Assembly: GCA_018340375.1 (NCBI GenBank)
Contig: JAFFJZ010000002.1
Span: 45,590,001-45,654,000, forward strand
Direction of reading: 5' to 3'
Length of the DNA: 64,000 nucleotides
From: Gonatopus flavifemur
Lineage: Eukaryota > Arthropoda > Insecta > Hymenoptera > Dryinidae
Below the pieces are notes generated by a model. It was not told where the DNA came from, ran no database searches, and was given only the letters and a program-made list of their open reading frames with translations. A program made the translations under genes and the position numbers. Positions 25,774 to 36,291 of the stretch are shown here, piece by piece (positions within the stretch are counted from its first letter, which is position 1; every line of letters begins with the position of its first letter).

Positions 25774-25836
25774 TATGGCTGAATAGCTGAGACGCTGTAT
25801 TGCAATGATGAAAATCATGGGTTCGAATCTCGCCAA
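25774..25836 (+). repeat. tRNA-like sequence (degenerate)
   Basis: TGGCTGAATAGCTGAGAC resembles an A box, GGTTCGAATC is a good B box, and their spacing equals that of a canonical tRNA. The loop TTGCAAT would place a GCA anticodon with U33 and A37, but the anticodon and D stems do not pair well. I read it as a tRNA-derived relic or chance pol III-like motif. Confidence 0.35.
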
Positions 25837-26827
25837 GTGGTTGAAATTTTTATCCTCTTATATTGTTCATACTCTTCATGGAGCGCTGATTTTTATACGT
25901 TTTTTTTGTTTCAAACTTCGCTGCAAGTACTCTTCGAAACCCTTCCATTCACTCTTTGTTCACTTTTCATCAACATTTCTGTTACGCTCCACCATACTTT
26001 TCGTCTGCGCTTCATTTCAGTTTCCATTTTCACCAGGGTTGATTCTATGAGCTGCTTCTTGAATTCCCTCTCTGAATACAGGAGAGTGACATTCCCATTC
26101 GAATGAAAAGACGATGCTGAAATGATCCCGAGTACAGAGCCGCAACAGGACGTGGTAATATAAATTTAAAAATCCTGGCTATTAATACACAAATCGGACT
26201 ACTTTCTCGAGCCAATTTCAACATCGTAATGAAAAAATAAATTCCCTTGTGATGGCCAATGCGTAAATTCTTATTCCAAAAGAGTGGAATTTCACTCTTC
26301 AGGCAGCACTATCTTTCCATTCGAATGCAATTCTCACTCTTCCGTATTTAGGGAGAATCCTATAGGGGAACGGCGGGTGGTATGGCCCACCACGTGTTTC
26401 CAGGATCTGACGCCTAGGTGGCAGCACTAGACACTTTTTATCACAAAGAGATTGTTTCTGTCTATCATGTGCGGAAACTCCATTGTCCACTTTTGCTATT
26501 TACTTGTTTTCGGTATACTGTGTCGATGAAACTTTGAGACGTTCTCTACTGAAGTGGATCAAATCATAAAATAATGTGTCACATTAGTATTAACCCCCCC
26601 TCCCCTCCCTTATATATAGAACACGTTTTATGAGTTTTAAGCCGTAATGTTTGTTTGTTTGGTTATGAATTAATTTTTCGGTCAAAATTTCGATTGGACG
26701 GTATGGCCTACATTGAGTTCGCATGGTATGGCCCACATTAACCCATTAGAGCTCATGCTGAAATGATGGGAGAAATGGTTTCGGTCACCCATGGAATCTT
26801 GGCAAACCCATGCTAAGCCAAGTGAAG

Positions 26828-27963
26828 TACACTGTAAAAAAATTTAACCGGAAAATTCCAGTACATGTACTGGAAGCAATTAACCTGTACATGTACCGGA
26901 AAATTTTAGCACATTTGGACTGCAAAAATTCAGTGCAAACGTTATGGAATTTCAGCATCAAAACTGGAAATTTTCTGAGCCTCGGTACTGGAATTTTCCA
27001 GTACACGAACTGGACTTTTCCAGGACATGTACTGGAAAATTAATGCTGAAAATATCCATGAAAATTGAAAAAAAATTGCTCACGCAAAGTGATTTTGCAG
27101 GGTCCTTGTGTTCCAAGATGATTAAGAAAATTGATCGTTCATTTGGATGGACAGAAACTCATGTCTACCTAACGGGATTTGAACCTACACTTTTCTACCT
27201 GCCTACCAACTGAAACCTAAGACCTAACCGATGAGCTATAGCGCGACATGTTGGAAGGCCAGCTTGGGTTACTACATATGCTTCATATGTAGAATACACA
27301 AGAGGATAAGTCTTGGAAAAACCTCATATATCAATTTTATTGGCTACAATTACAATTATTATTCAAAATCTCAATCAGGAAATTTTTAATATAAAGACTT
27401 GAAATTTTTCCTGCCAGAAATGACGAAGTCCGATAGAAGTGGAAAATTTCAGTGCAACAGTGATTAAATTCCGTTGCATAGCAACTGGAAAATTCCATCA
27501 CATGACCTGAAAATTGCAGTTCAAAACCTGTATAATTCAATTGCATAGTAACTGGAAAATTCCATCACAAAACCTGAGAATTGCAGTTAAAAACCTGTAT
27601 AATTCCAGTATACCAACGATTAGGTTTTTTTTTCTAAATTCCAAAGTTTTTCTCAAGTCCTTTTTGAGGGGATATTTTTTTCTGGTGCACAAGAACTATA
27701 AAATTGTAGTACGAGCCGGTAAAATTTTCGCGAAATCATGGCAAAATTTCAGTACATCATCTCAAACTTGAAAATTCCAGTAAAATGACTGAATTTTCAG
27801 TTATGCTTGGTAAATTTTCAGTAACGTAACAACAAAATCTCTGTACATGTACTGGAATATCCATATATATGAATCCAGTATATAATATGGATATTCCAGT
27901 ACTAGCACTGGAAATTTCCAGTCAAGTTGCACAGTAAATTTCCAGTTTTTTTTTTACAGTGTA
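26828..27963. mobile_element. Element of CCAGT-N6-ACTGG dyads, CACTGTAAAAAAA ends
   Basis: TACACTGTAAAAAAA at the left is inverted as TTTTTTTACAGTGTA at the right. The interior is built from words such as GGAAAATTCCAGTA and from dyads CCAGT-N6-ACTGG (for example CCAGTACATGTACTGG, CCAGTACACGAACTGG, CCAGTACTAGCACTGG). A 67-bp unit is duplicated in tandem at about 27,474-27,607. A tRNA-like sequence sits inside. It is non-coding. Confidence 0.7.
27168..27252 (-). repeat. tRNA-like sequence within a DNA element
   Basis: On the minus strand TAGCTCATCGGTTAGG resembles an A box and GTAGGTTCAAATCCCG a B box. The gap between them is about nine bases longer than in a normal tRNA, so it is a decayed tRNA, a class II-like relic or a SINE head. 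A small TATGCTTCATATG hairpin follows nearby. Confidence 0.4.
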
Positions 27964-28152
27964 AGAAACGTGTGTAAAAAAATTGTTCATGAATAAATTG
28001 GTCGGAAAAGTTTCCACATCCACATTGCAATCGTTCATTATTGGTATAAAAAAAAATAACCAATAAGTGTTTCATTTTTTTATAACAAACAATCGCAATG
28101 TCAATCCAGGGTACATTTTTTCTATGTATTGTTTCTCTTAGAATCGATTGGT

Positions 28153-28426
28153 GCACGGAGAGAATCCTACACTAGTGGTTACTGTAGCCCACACTATGGC
28201 TGGCTCGTGTTATGCAAAAAAATCATATCAACACTACTGGTTACTGAGATAACACGAATCAGTCGTGTCTCTACAGTAGAGAATAGTGTGAAAAACGACT
28301 CTCTAGTGCGCAGACACGACTGACCCGTGTTACCACAGTAAACAGTAGTGTTGAAATGATTTCTTTGCATAACACGAGCCAGTCGTGTGGGCTACAGTAA
28401 TCACTAGTGTAGAATTTCCTCTGTGC
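28153..28426. mobile_element. Fold-back MITE with ACACGA-N5-TCGTGT dyads
   Basis: The whole interval folds on itself: GCACGGAGAGAAT at the left against the complement of ATTTCCTCTGTGC at the right, with arms of about 130 bases. It contains repeated dyads (ACACGAATCAGTCGTGT, ACACGAGCCAGTCGTGT, and a looser third copy) and CACTACTGGTTACTG words. The outer arms of the compound element at 838-2114 share these words, so they belong to one family. Confidence 0.8.
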
Positions 28427-28972
28427 GGGATCAGTTTTAACGAACACTTGTTTTAACGAACAAAAATTTTTCAAACAATTTATTTATAAACAATGTTTTT
28501 TATGTATGCGTTTCACATAAAAATTCGTTCCCCGATGCTATGCCAAGATTTCATCGACAACCATATCCCCCATGATTTTACCTATGAACTTGATGCAAAT
28601 ATCACGGACAAATTATATAATTATTGCAATAGATGTAAATTATCCAGTCCACAGTCTAAGTTAGTGTTGAAAAAGCCATATTCAATGTTTGAAACAAATA
28701 AATTTGTGTTAAGAAATATGTTCTCGTTTTAATTTCCCGGTTTTTGTATGGTGGACCATATCACCCGACACCGAAGGATTTTTCATAAATTCATCTACAA
28801 ACGAAAATTGTTCCAGATCATTTATTGCACTAATGAAAATTCTTTCTTCAGGATGTATGTGAGAAAAATACTCCAAAAAGTTGTATCCCACACCATAGCG
28901 ACATTCTTTTACTCTGGAGTGATTTTATCTCAGTTTTCTCCTGAGAGGGCCATACCGCCCGCCGTTTCCCTG

Positions 28973-31900
28973 ATCTCATTATACGTATCTATTTTTCTCA
29001 AGCAATCCCAGAATATTCTTTGAATAAAAATCGGAAAGTCTAACCCATAGGATTCATGATGCGAAATTGGAAAATCTGAAATTCTGATTTTTGTATGAAA
29101 AAACTCCTCAGTAATTACTCCCTTAAATTCCAACATATCCTTGGAAGTCCTCTATAAGATTCTACTGAAGAATTTGGCAGCTGATTGTGTTAAAATCGAG
29201 TTCCCTTGTTACGTTGAGTAGAACTATCGATCATACTCATTCAAAATGACAAAAGTACGGTAACTGCTACCAGAACTCAGTCATTTCTATGAGCTCTTGA
29301 GATTTCATCCATGATCTTTGGGCACTTTTCAACTGATTTGGAATTTGAACCATCTCAAGTTGGGAATCGGTTGGAAAAATTCGCTGGAATCGATACGAAG
29401 ATTCCTGTATGTGACAAAAAAAATCTCGAATACAACTGGATCCATACCAGCAACGATTTCTTCAAACTTTCAGTCTTCCAATTTCAACCGAGCAATAAAT
29501 TTGCACCTCCGTCATTCTCTCGGTGTGACAAAAACCACAAAGCTCCGCCGTAGTTGGCCGTGGCACCGCTGCTACTCTTCACAAACCCGTGGCAATTTAA
29601 TTTCAATGCTCTCATATAATCTATGAATTATTCCTGCTGATAAAGCATTCATAAAAAATGAGAGAAAGAATGACGAGGGGAAAGCACAGGTGGAACTATA
29701 AGTGACACATAACAAAATTATTGTACGCCTTGTATTTCCCTTTATTCCCCGTCACGAGAAACATTGCAACTGTATGTACATTATGCAATACATCTCCACA
29801 TCATAAACCATATTTATAATTTAATCTGTACCCTCCATGCAATAACGTCAGCCAATTAAGACTTAATGCATATTTATACGAACTAAAAGAGTTTTGAATT
29901 GAATCTTCCCTCCTTCAGAATATAGAACGCCACGCCTCAGCGATAGAAAAAAAAACTACGCCCTGTTGCGAAAGTGTTCTCATTACGAATGATAGAACAC
30001 AACAAATGTGTTGAAATGGATGAGAAAAATATCCTCCCGCGTCTACGTGAAATCTACGTATAACACATTTGAAACGAAACCTTCAATTTTACAAGTACGC
30101 GGAATCCAGAGGATAAGAAATAACAATGAACCATAATTTGCATTGAATTTCTTCATGAATGCCGAATGGGATCCAACGCAATCAATATACAGGAAAATCG
30201 CCACATTTGAATTTGTATCGCACAAATCCGAGCCGCATAAATAGTTAATAAATATTCTCACGACCGAAAATTCTCTCACGGTACAACAAGGTACGTGGTA
30301 TTGGCATGTCCGCAGTTTTTCTTGAGATATGTCTGTAGGTACAAGCAAAAATCGATGATATACTCCTTCCAGCTCACAGAATGAGAGGAGGAAAATGACG
30401 AACATAAGTAATACTGGAATCGGAGTTCCCCTCAACTATTACTTCCCACGTTTCGCAATATTTCACCCGAGGATTTCTAATGATAACTTTATTGTTTCGT
30501 AATAATCAGAGTTTATGATCTCGAATCATGGAAAGTGAGAAAATTATCATGAATAATCAAATTAATTCAGTGGAATGAATGTTCCCATAACTATGTCACC
30601 TCAAGACACTCTTTTTCAATGAGATAAGTGTTCTTCCTTCCACATCGAGTATTCTAGATTGAAATTATTTCATACTTGTGTCACAGTTCTTCAGACGCCC
30701 CAAATTTCCTCATGGCTGACGCTGTACTTTCTTGATACGTGTCACATGTTTTCTACGTTACGGCTACAATCTGACACAAGTATGAAATAGTTCCAAATGC
30801 CAGACTCTTAGCTCGGTTGATCGCACATTTCTCCCCGAGATTTCATTTTTAGTGAAATGGTATTAGTTTTTTTCTCTTTGTCATTCACTCTCGATATATA
30901 TTATTGATTGGTACATTAGATATATTAAGTTTCTCAAACTTCACAATCATCTTAATGATATTTATTTTATTTGAATTCACAACAATCTTGTATGAAATTC
31001 CAACAGACTGTTATACTATAATTGTGGAATGTTCACGTACGAAAAAGATGTTTCGTAGCACCGTTGCGTTCTTCCGTATGATACCATACGAGTACGGAAT
31101 CACAAGTGGAGCTGTCATGTCACTCTTGAATTCGAGACTGTTGAAACAAGTGAGAAGACTGGAGCAGCAGATAACTTGCGTTTGAATCTGACTGGGACAG
31201 CGTGTTTACAAACCACCGGTATAGCTAACATCTACGTGGTATGTTGGCTTGAATTGCAATGCGCTCATCCGAGATCGAGACTACAAGGTTTCGGTCAATT
31301 GACCACAACTATAATTGCTTTTCGCGATGCGAATGGTACTAAGAGATGAATTAAACCGAATCCATTGAATGCAGGATTTGGATTTCATTGTGAAACATAT
31401 TCTTTGTATTTCCTTTTGTACGTTCGTTGCTGGTGTAACTTCGGGGAATCGTTTTTTTTTTTTAGAAAAGAGATACCAATAATAATCGCATATATTGTGT
31501 CATAAGAGAGAGATATATACCGTCCGGTCATGATGGCGATTTGCCAAGTGGACGATGTTAGCGGGAATCGTGGCTTGGGTTCTCTCACCCGTGTACTCCT
31601 TTTCCTCCCTCTCCCTTCCCCTAACACCAAATACGTTGTCTAGCAAAAACGAATGATTTATCATGACCAGTGGTTCTGGATGCATCGGTTTTGCTGGACC
31701 ACATAGAATCAAATCCACCTACGGCCAGCGATAATTTGCCTACCTACGACTATAAAATACTCTTTTATTCTCACCTAAGTTCCGATTCTGAATTTCTGTT
31801 TTTAATAAAAGATCGAGAGGAACGAAATTCATATTTTGACGATAAGCGATCCCGATCGTTCAATTATGAAGAAGTTCAACTCCATTGCTCAACCGGTTGC

Positions 31901-32833
31901 TCGTATTTATTATTCATTCACTTTTTCCAAAATAAAACCCACAAACATATGATTTATTCTGTCAAGTATTAAGTATTTAGAATCTATAAATCAGAAAATA
32001 CCCTCGCCGCTTCATGTGATTTATTATGCCATGGAAATTGATTTATTCCACCCTCGTGTTTCCAGCCGGTAAAATACCACCACTGATTCTTTTTGAAAAT
32101 GTCTCTCAGGCGACTGGATGGGTTTTCGAAACAATTTGAATTGTTCGTCAAGTGAATTACAAAAAGAGAAATAAATATTACATAAATTGCGTATCATTCA
32201 TACCATTGATCTTCCGTATAATAAACAGAAATGATATTTCAGAGCAATTGTTCCGTGGAATACAATGAGAGAATTCATGAATCAAGCAATGGTACAATGG
32301 TATTTGAAATCCTCAATTCGAATTACGCCTTAGAACCACAATCAATCTTCATCTTATGATACATCGTCTTTCTCAGATCTCTCCCTTTTCATTACAACAT
32401 TTGCTTAATATTTCAATAGTCAATCTCCGAATACTTATTCCTACTTCTGCGTGGATCATTTGATTTATGAGTGCTGGAATTACGCATTTCCAAGAGATAA
32501 TGGATTTTGCGTTGAAGGTATGCAATTGTTCACGCTCTTGAAGCCCAGAGATGAAGTTGCGGATGATTTTCGTATGTACTGTGAGTTGAATTAGAAAAAG
32601 GTTTTTCTATATATCTTCAGAATATGTTATGAAAAAACATGTGCTGATTGAAAATTGCTATAAACAAAAAAACCAAACGGCTTTGCCCCCTGACTGCTTC
32701 GTTTCGCTCAGCAGTCCGACGCCCTTCGAAATTCGCGTCGCTCATTCTGAACACATCATAGCCCATATGTGCGATTCATTCAATAGTTTTTGAGATATCG
32801 GGCAAACTAACTTGAAAACTATAGTTCTAAGAA
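28973..32833. other. Gene-free block with one long-loop hairpin
   Basis: No gene or mobile element is recognised. The notable structure is the inverted repeat at 30,661-30,793, listed separately. Open frames up to 130 residues carry no domain I know. Confidence 0.5.
30661..30793. repeat. Hairpin with 23-bp arms and ~88-base loop
   Basis: Left arm 30,661-30,683 and right arm 30,771-30,793 share TGACACAAGTATGAAATA as a perfect 18-bp core in inverted orientation. It sits alone in a repeat-poor block. It could be a MITE relic or a transcribed hairpin; nothing here decides. Confidence 0.6.
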
Positions 32834-33190
32834 TAGGGTTACACACGATACGATACGATACGATATTTGGACCAATATCGTATTGATATCGGGATATATC
32901 GTGGGGCCCAAATATCGTATGGATATCGATTATCCCAATATCATTATCGTACACTGAGAAAAATGAAATGTGAAAATAACCTCTATTTCGTATATTTTTC
33001 ACCCGTCAAATAATGAAAACTGAAGCCAGCCTTTCAAAAGTGAAAAGTACCTTTTCAGTGTTGAATTTCACCGTACATTCGGTTTGATTCACCAAAAAGA
33101 TGATATTCATCACCTACCTCATGGTAATAATAACCAAAATAATGTATTTTTCACCGTCAAATACATTACTGTATTGAAACATGATTTCTA

Positions 33191-34476
33191 TTAGGTGTAC
33201 AAATAAGTTTCCGCGATTTGTCAAAAGATGGCCCCACCAGAAGGTTATGGAGAAATTGTCAGATGTAAAACGTAATATCCCAAGTTTAGTCATCTGGCAA
33301 CACCATAACCTTAAAGTACTAGTGATTCCGTATCAGCATCACGTAATTTTTTTCGTGCAAAAATGTCAAGTTTTATTCCGAATATGCATCATTTGCGGGA
33401 ACTTTTGATTTACTTCTTTAATGTGAAAAAATCTGCAGCTGAGGCGCATCGATTGCTTCTAGAAGCATATGGTGAAGCTGCTTTAAGTGAGAGAAGTTGT
33501 CAGGAATGGTTTCAAAAGTTTAAGAACGGTGAGTTTGACGTTAAAGACAAAGAACGCAGTGGAAGGCCGAAAGTGTACGAAGATATGGAATTAGAAGTAC
33601 TATTGGAGGAAGATTCGTCCCAAACGCAAAAAGAACTTGCACTTACTCTACAAGTGACTCAACAAGCAATTTCACATCGTTTAAAATCGTTAGGAATGAT
33701 TCAAAAACAAGGAAATTGGGTTCCATATGAACTAAAGCCGAGAGACGTTGAACGCCGATTATGCATGAGTGAAATGCTGCTTGCCAGGAATAAAAAAAAG
33801 AGTTTTTTGCATCGTATAGTCACTGGTGACGAAAAATGGATTCACTACGATAATCCAAAGAAGAGAAAGTCATGGGTTAAGCCCGGCGAACCATCAACAT
33901 CGACAGCTAAGCCGAATATTCATGGAAAAAAACTCATGCTGTGTATTTGCCGGGATCAGCTTGGTGTCGTGTATTATGAATTGCTGAAACCAAGCGAAAC
34001 CATTACTGGAGCTCTCTACCGAACACAATTGATGAGATTGAGTCGGGCACTTAAGGAAAAACGCGCCCATTACTACTCCAGACACGACAAAATTATTCTT
34101 TTACACGATAATGCTCGTCCACATGTTGCGGCGGCGGTAAAAACATACTTGGAAACACTCAACTGGGAAGTTTTACCCCACCCGCCGTATTCACCAGACT
34201 TAGCCCCTTCTGATTATCACCTGTTCCGGTCGATGGCACATGGTCTGTCTGAGCAGCGCTTCACATCATATGAAGACACCAAAAATTGGGTAGATTTGTG
34301 GATAGCGTCAAAAGATGAAGAGTTTTTTCGACGGGGTATCCGAATGTTGTCAGAAAGATGGGGAAAAGTAGTGGCAAATGATGGAAAATACTTTGAATAA
34401 AACGTAATGTACTTTTCCTTTACAATAAATTCCTAATTTTTTATAAAAAACCGCGGAAACTTATTTGTACACCTAA
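33191..34476 (+). mobile_element. Full-length mariner element (1286 bp)
   Basis: The terminal inverted repeats are 25-26 bp and nearly perfect, starting TTAGGTGTACAAATAAGTTT at 33,191 with the complement ending at 34,476. TA dinucleotides flank both ends (33,189-33,190 and 34,477-34,478). Length and a single uninterrupted transposase frame are typical of a complete mariner. It is the youngest insertion in the 32.8-35.8 kb stack, judging from its intact ends and frame. Confidence 0.95.
33363..34400 (+). CDS. Mariner transposase, full-length open frame
   Basis: A 345-residue transposase of the mauritiana-like mariner group, which in the family cuts at the terminal repeats and reinserts at TA sites. 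The start is the ATG opening MSSFIPN, matching the usual MSSFxP start. In order: two N-terminal helix-turn-helix regions (about residues 5-110), the WVPYEL linker motif (119-124), the catalytic domain with D156 (TGDEKW), D249 (HDNARPH) and D284 (YSPDLAPSD). D249 and D284 are separated by 34 residues, the DD34D signature. The C-terminus ends in GKYFE as in relatives. One oddity: residues 196-197 are CR where relatives have a conserved WW before DQ, so activity is doubtful despite the intact frame. The frame lies about 170 bases inside the left repeat. Confidence 0.95.
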   Translation: MSSFIPNMHHLRELLIYFFNVKKSAAEAHRLLLEAYGEAALSERSCQEWFQKFKNGEFDVKDKERSGRPKVYEDMELEVLLEEDSSQTQKELALTLQVTQQAISHRLKSLGMIQKQGNWVPYELKPRDVERRLCMSEMLLARNKKKSFLHRIVTGDEKWIHYDNPKKRKSWVKPGEPSTSTAKPNIHGKKLMLCICRDQLGVVYYELLKPSETITGALYRTQLMRLSRALKEKRAHYYSRHDKIILLHDNARPHVAAAVKTYLETLNWEVLPHPPYSPDLAPSDYHLFRSMAHGLSEQRFTSYEDTKNWVDLWIASKDEEFFRRGIRMLSERWGKVVANDGKYFE

Positions 34477-34632
34477 TACAATGCAGATTTTTCTCAGTCT
34501 ATCGTAAATATCGTACATTGATTTCGAATTTGTCAATTCTAATTTCTAATTAAAAGATTGGTCCTTTCTGAGAGAATTTAATTCCTAAAATCTCGTTCTT
34601 CAAAACCAATTCATTTTGAATATATATATTAG

Positions 34633-34869
34633 TACACTGAAAGGATTTTATTCAAAAAATTACCGTGAAATTCTAGTGATGGGTGGACAAGTAGAAATTC
34701 TCCAAAACATTACTGTACATTCCGTAAACTTCAACGACTCTCTAAACAATTGAAAGGGATTTTTCCTGTGAATTTTACCGACTGTACAGTAATTTTTTGG
34801 AGAGTAATCACTTGTCCTCTCGTTACTGGAATTTCACGATAATTTTTGAAGTGAAATTCTTCCAGTGTA
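34633..34869. mobile_element. Palindromic MITE
   Basis: TACACTGAAAGG at the left pairs with CTTCCAGTGTA at the right. The arms share ATTACTGTACA, GGACAAGT and CGTGAAATT words in inverted order over about 110 bases each, with almost no loop. It is inserted in the hAT-like skeleton. Confidence 0.75.
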
Positions 34870-34957
34870 GGTACTGAAAATGAAAACTGCTCACAACTTC
34901 GCGGAAAAACTTCAAATAAAAAAATGTCGGAAGAAAGAACATCCTGAATTTCTATTA

Positions 34958-35098
34958 GCACGAAAAAAAAAATTTGCCTGTAGTAGCTAAGTGCTTAGCA
35001 CGGACAGGGACAGTAATTGAATTAGCTGCAGGAGTCAATTTAATGGCTGTCCGTGTCCATGCTAAAGACTTAGTTGCTACAGCTAAATTTTTTCCCCG
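34958..35098. mobile_element. Small fold-back MITE
   Basis: Arms 34,958-35,014 and 35,047-35,098 pair: TAGCTAAGTGCTTAGCA and GGACAG against CTGTCCGTG, TGCTAAAGACTTAGTTGCTA and AAATTTTTTCCCCGT. The loop is about 30 bases. Confidence 0.75.
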
Positions 35099-35174
35099 TT
35101 AGGAGTTTCCCTCCTCGAGAAAGTTACGTTGTGTTTGATTACCGGGTATAACGCAGTTTCAACATCCCACATAG

Positions 35175-35325
35175 CAATTCCGAAATGTCTCCGAAAAATG
35201 CCAGTACCAAGTACCCAGTACGGAAAAGCGTTATCATTTCAGACAAATGCCAGTACTGCTGCAGTGCAGACCGCCAGTACCCTGCTAGTGTTAGCCGGTA
35301 CTGGCGCAGTACTGCGCCCGTTGTT
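35175..35325. repeat. Cluster of CCAGTAC / GTACTGG words
   Basis: The word CCAGTAC or its complement occurs at least six times in 150 bases (GCCAGTACCAAG, CCCAGTACGG, GCCAGTACTGC, GCCAGTACCC, GGTACTGGCG). The same half-site fills the element at 26,828-27,963. Element boundaries are not clear. Confidence 0.5.
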
Positions 35326-35423
35326 GAATTCTGATTGGGTGTAAGTAAAACAGTACCCACGGTTATTTTGAATACAAAATACTTGTAAAATATCGGCGAT
35401 ATTCTCGAATATCGTATCGGTTT

Positions 35424-35535
35424 ACCTTGGTAGAAATTTGTCTAGTAATTCACGAGTTGTACTTACACTTCCCCTCGTGAAAAACTAGAGACCTCATATG
35501 TATATTTATTATATATTTTATGTTATTAGATATAC

Positions 35536-35573
<38 letters not shown>

Positions 35574-35722
35574 TATATATAATGTATAATGTAATATTTA
35601 TATATATAAGAACACTTATAAGTTGGTGATTGAGCTGAAGAGTTACTGAATTGGAACTCTAGTTTTTCGTGAGGGCAAGTGTTACAACTAGCGAATTACT
35701 ACAGGAATTTCTACCAGGGTAT
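35424..35722. mobile_element. Fold-back MITE with AT microsatellite loop
   Basis: The left arm starts ACCTTGGTAGAAATT and the right arm, on the minus strand, starts ACCCTGGTAGAAATT. Both continue through AGTAATTC, AGTTGTA, CCCTC and GAAAAACTAGAG. The loop is an AT dinucleotide run (35,538-35,570) within an AT-only tract. Confidence 0.75.
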
Positions 35723-36276
35723 CGCATGAAGATATCGTAATATCGTGCATCCCTATCTGAAAAAAACAACTCCAAAGTTTCGGTATAAGAATTTGTTGAT
35801 TAGAAAAAGAACGCAAGATTTGAATTCTACTCCCTTCCATGTAAAGTAAAATCTTAGAAAATCACTTCATCTCGAAGTTTGCTCCATGAGAACCTCTTCA
35901 TGATTATCCAATGGAATTGATTATGTTTGATTCATTTTCTCTATGAATAGATAATTTGACAAACAAGAGCAGAAGTTTGTGAAACAACTCCCCACATCCG
36001 TCAAGTAAGAAGGACTCACATTGTTTCCACTATCGCTAGAACCTTGATCCTTAGCTCTTAATTTAAAAACTGAAGAATTCAAGCATGACACTGTAAAAAA
36101 GTAGAAGTGAGTTCCGCCCAAATTCATTTCCTTCATATTTTGAAGGAATTCTCCACCATTTCGAAGAAACCTCTTCCTGAAGGAGATTTCTCTCCAAATA
36201 AAAAAAAAATTCCCCCGCAACATAGGAAAGATAAATTTACCTCACGAAAGAGATTTTTGCTGCCACCAAATTGGGA

Positions 36277-36291
36277 GGGGGGGGGGGGGGG
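36277..36291. repeat. Poly-G run
   Basis: Fifteen consecutive G in otherwise AT-rich DNA. Such runs are prone to assembly and polymerase error, so the exact length is unreliable. Confidence 0.85.

Larger units (their letters stand above)
26363..28972. mobile_element. Probable large DNA element with GGTATGGCCC termini
   Basis: Left sequence AACGGCGGGTGGTATGGCCC (26,369-26,388) is inverted at the right as GGGCCATACCGCCCGCCGTT, preceded and followed by G/C triplets (GGGG and CCC). The motif GGTATGGCC recurs internally near 26,700-26,735, and a related GGTGGACCATA lies near 28,750. About 1.2 kb of the interior is the element's own sequence; the rest is nested insertions (26,828-27,963 and 28,153-28,426). 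No transposase is recognised, and the flanks show only weak similarity as a possible duplication. Superfamily is uncertain, hAT-like at best. Confidence 0.5.
32952..34498. mobile_element. MITE with CACTGAGAAAAAT ends, host of the mariner
   Basis: CACTGAGAAAAAT at 32,952 is inverted as ATTTTTCTCAGT ending at 34,498. TATCGTA occurs on both outer flanks, but the surrounding sequence is itself ATCG-rich, so the duplication is uncertain. Without the mariner the element is about 260 bp. The interior has AAATGTGAAAA and TTTTTCACCGTCAAATA words. Confidence 0.65.
32834..35755. mobile_element. Ancient hAT-like skeleton rich in ATCG words
   Basis: The left end TAGGGTTACACACGATACG and the right end, read on the minus strand as TAGGGATGCACGATATTACG, form hAT-style inverted repeats. 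The flanks TCTAAGAA (32,826-32,833) and TCTGAAAA (35,756-35,763) match at six of eight positions as an eroded 8-bp duplication. The subterminal sequence is repeated CGATA/ATATCG. It has no transposase. It has received a MITE carrying a mariner and at least three fold-backs. Confidence 0.6.

Noticed and set aside
30043..30435. Open frame of 130 residues on the minus strand with hydrophobic stretches
   Set aside because: No domain, no conserved motif, no splice or promoter context, and the length is within what AT-rich DNA yields by chance.
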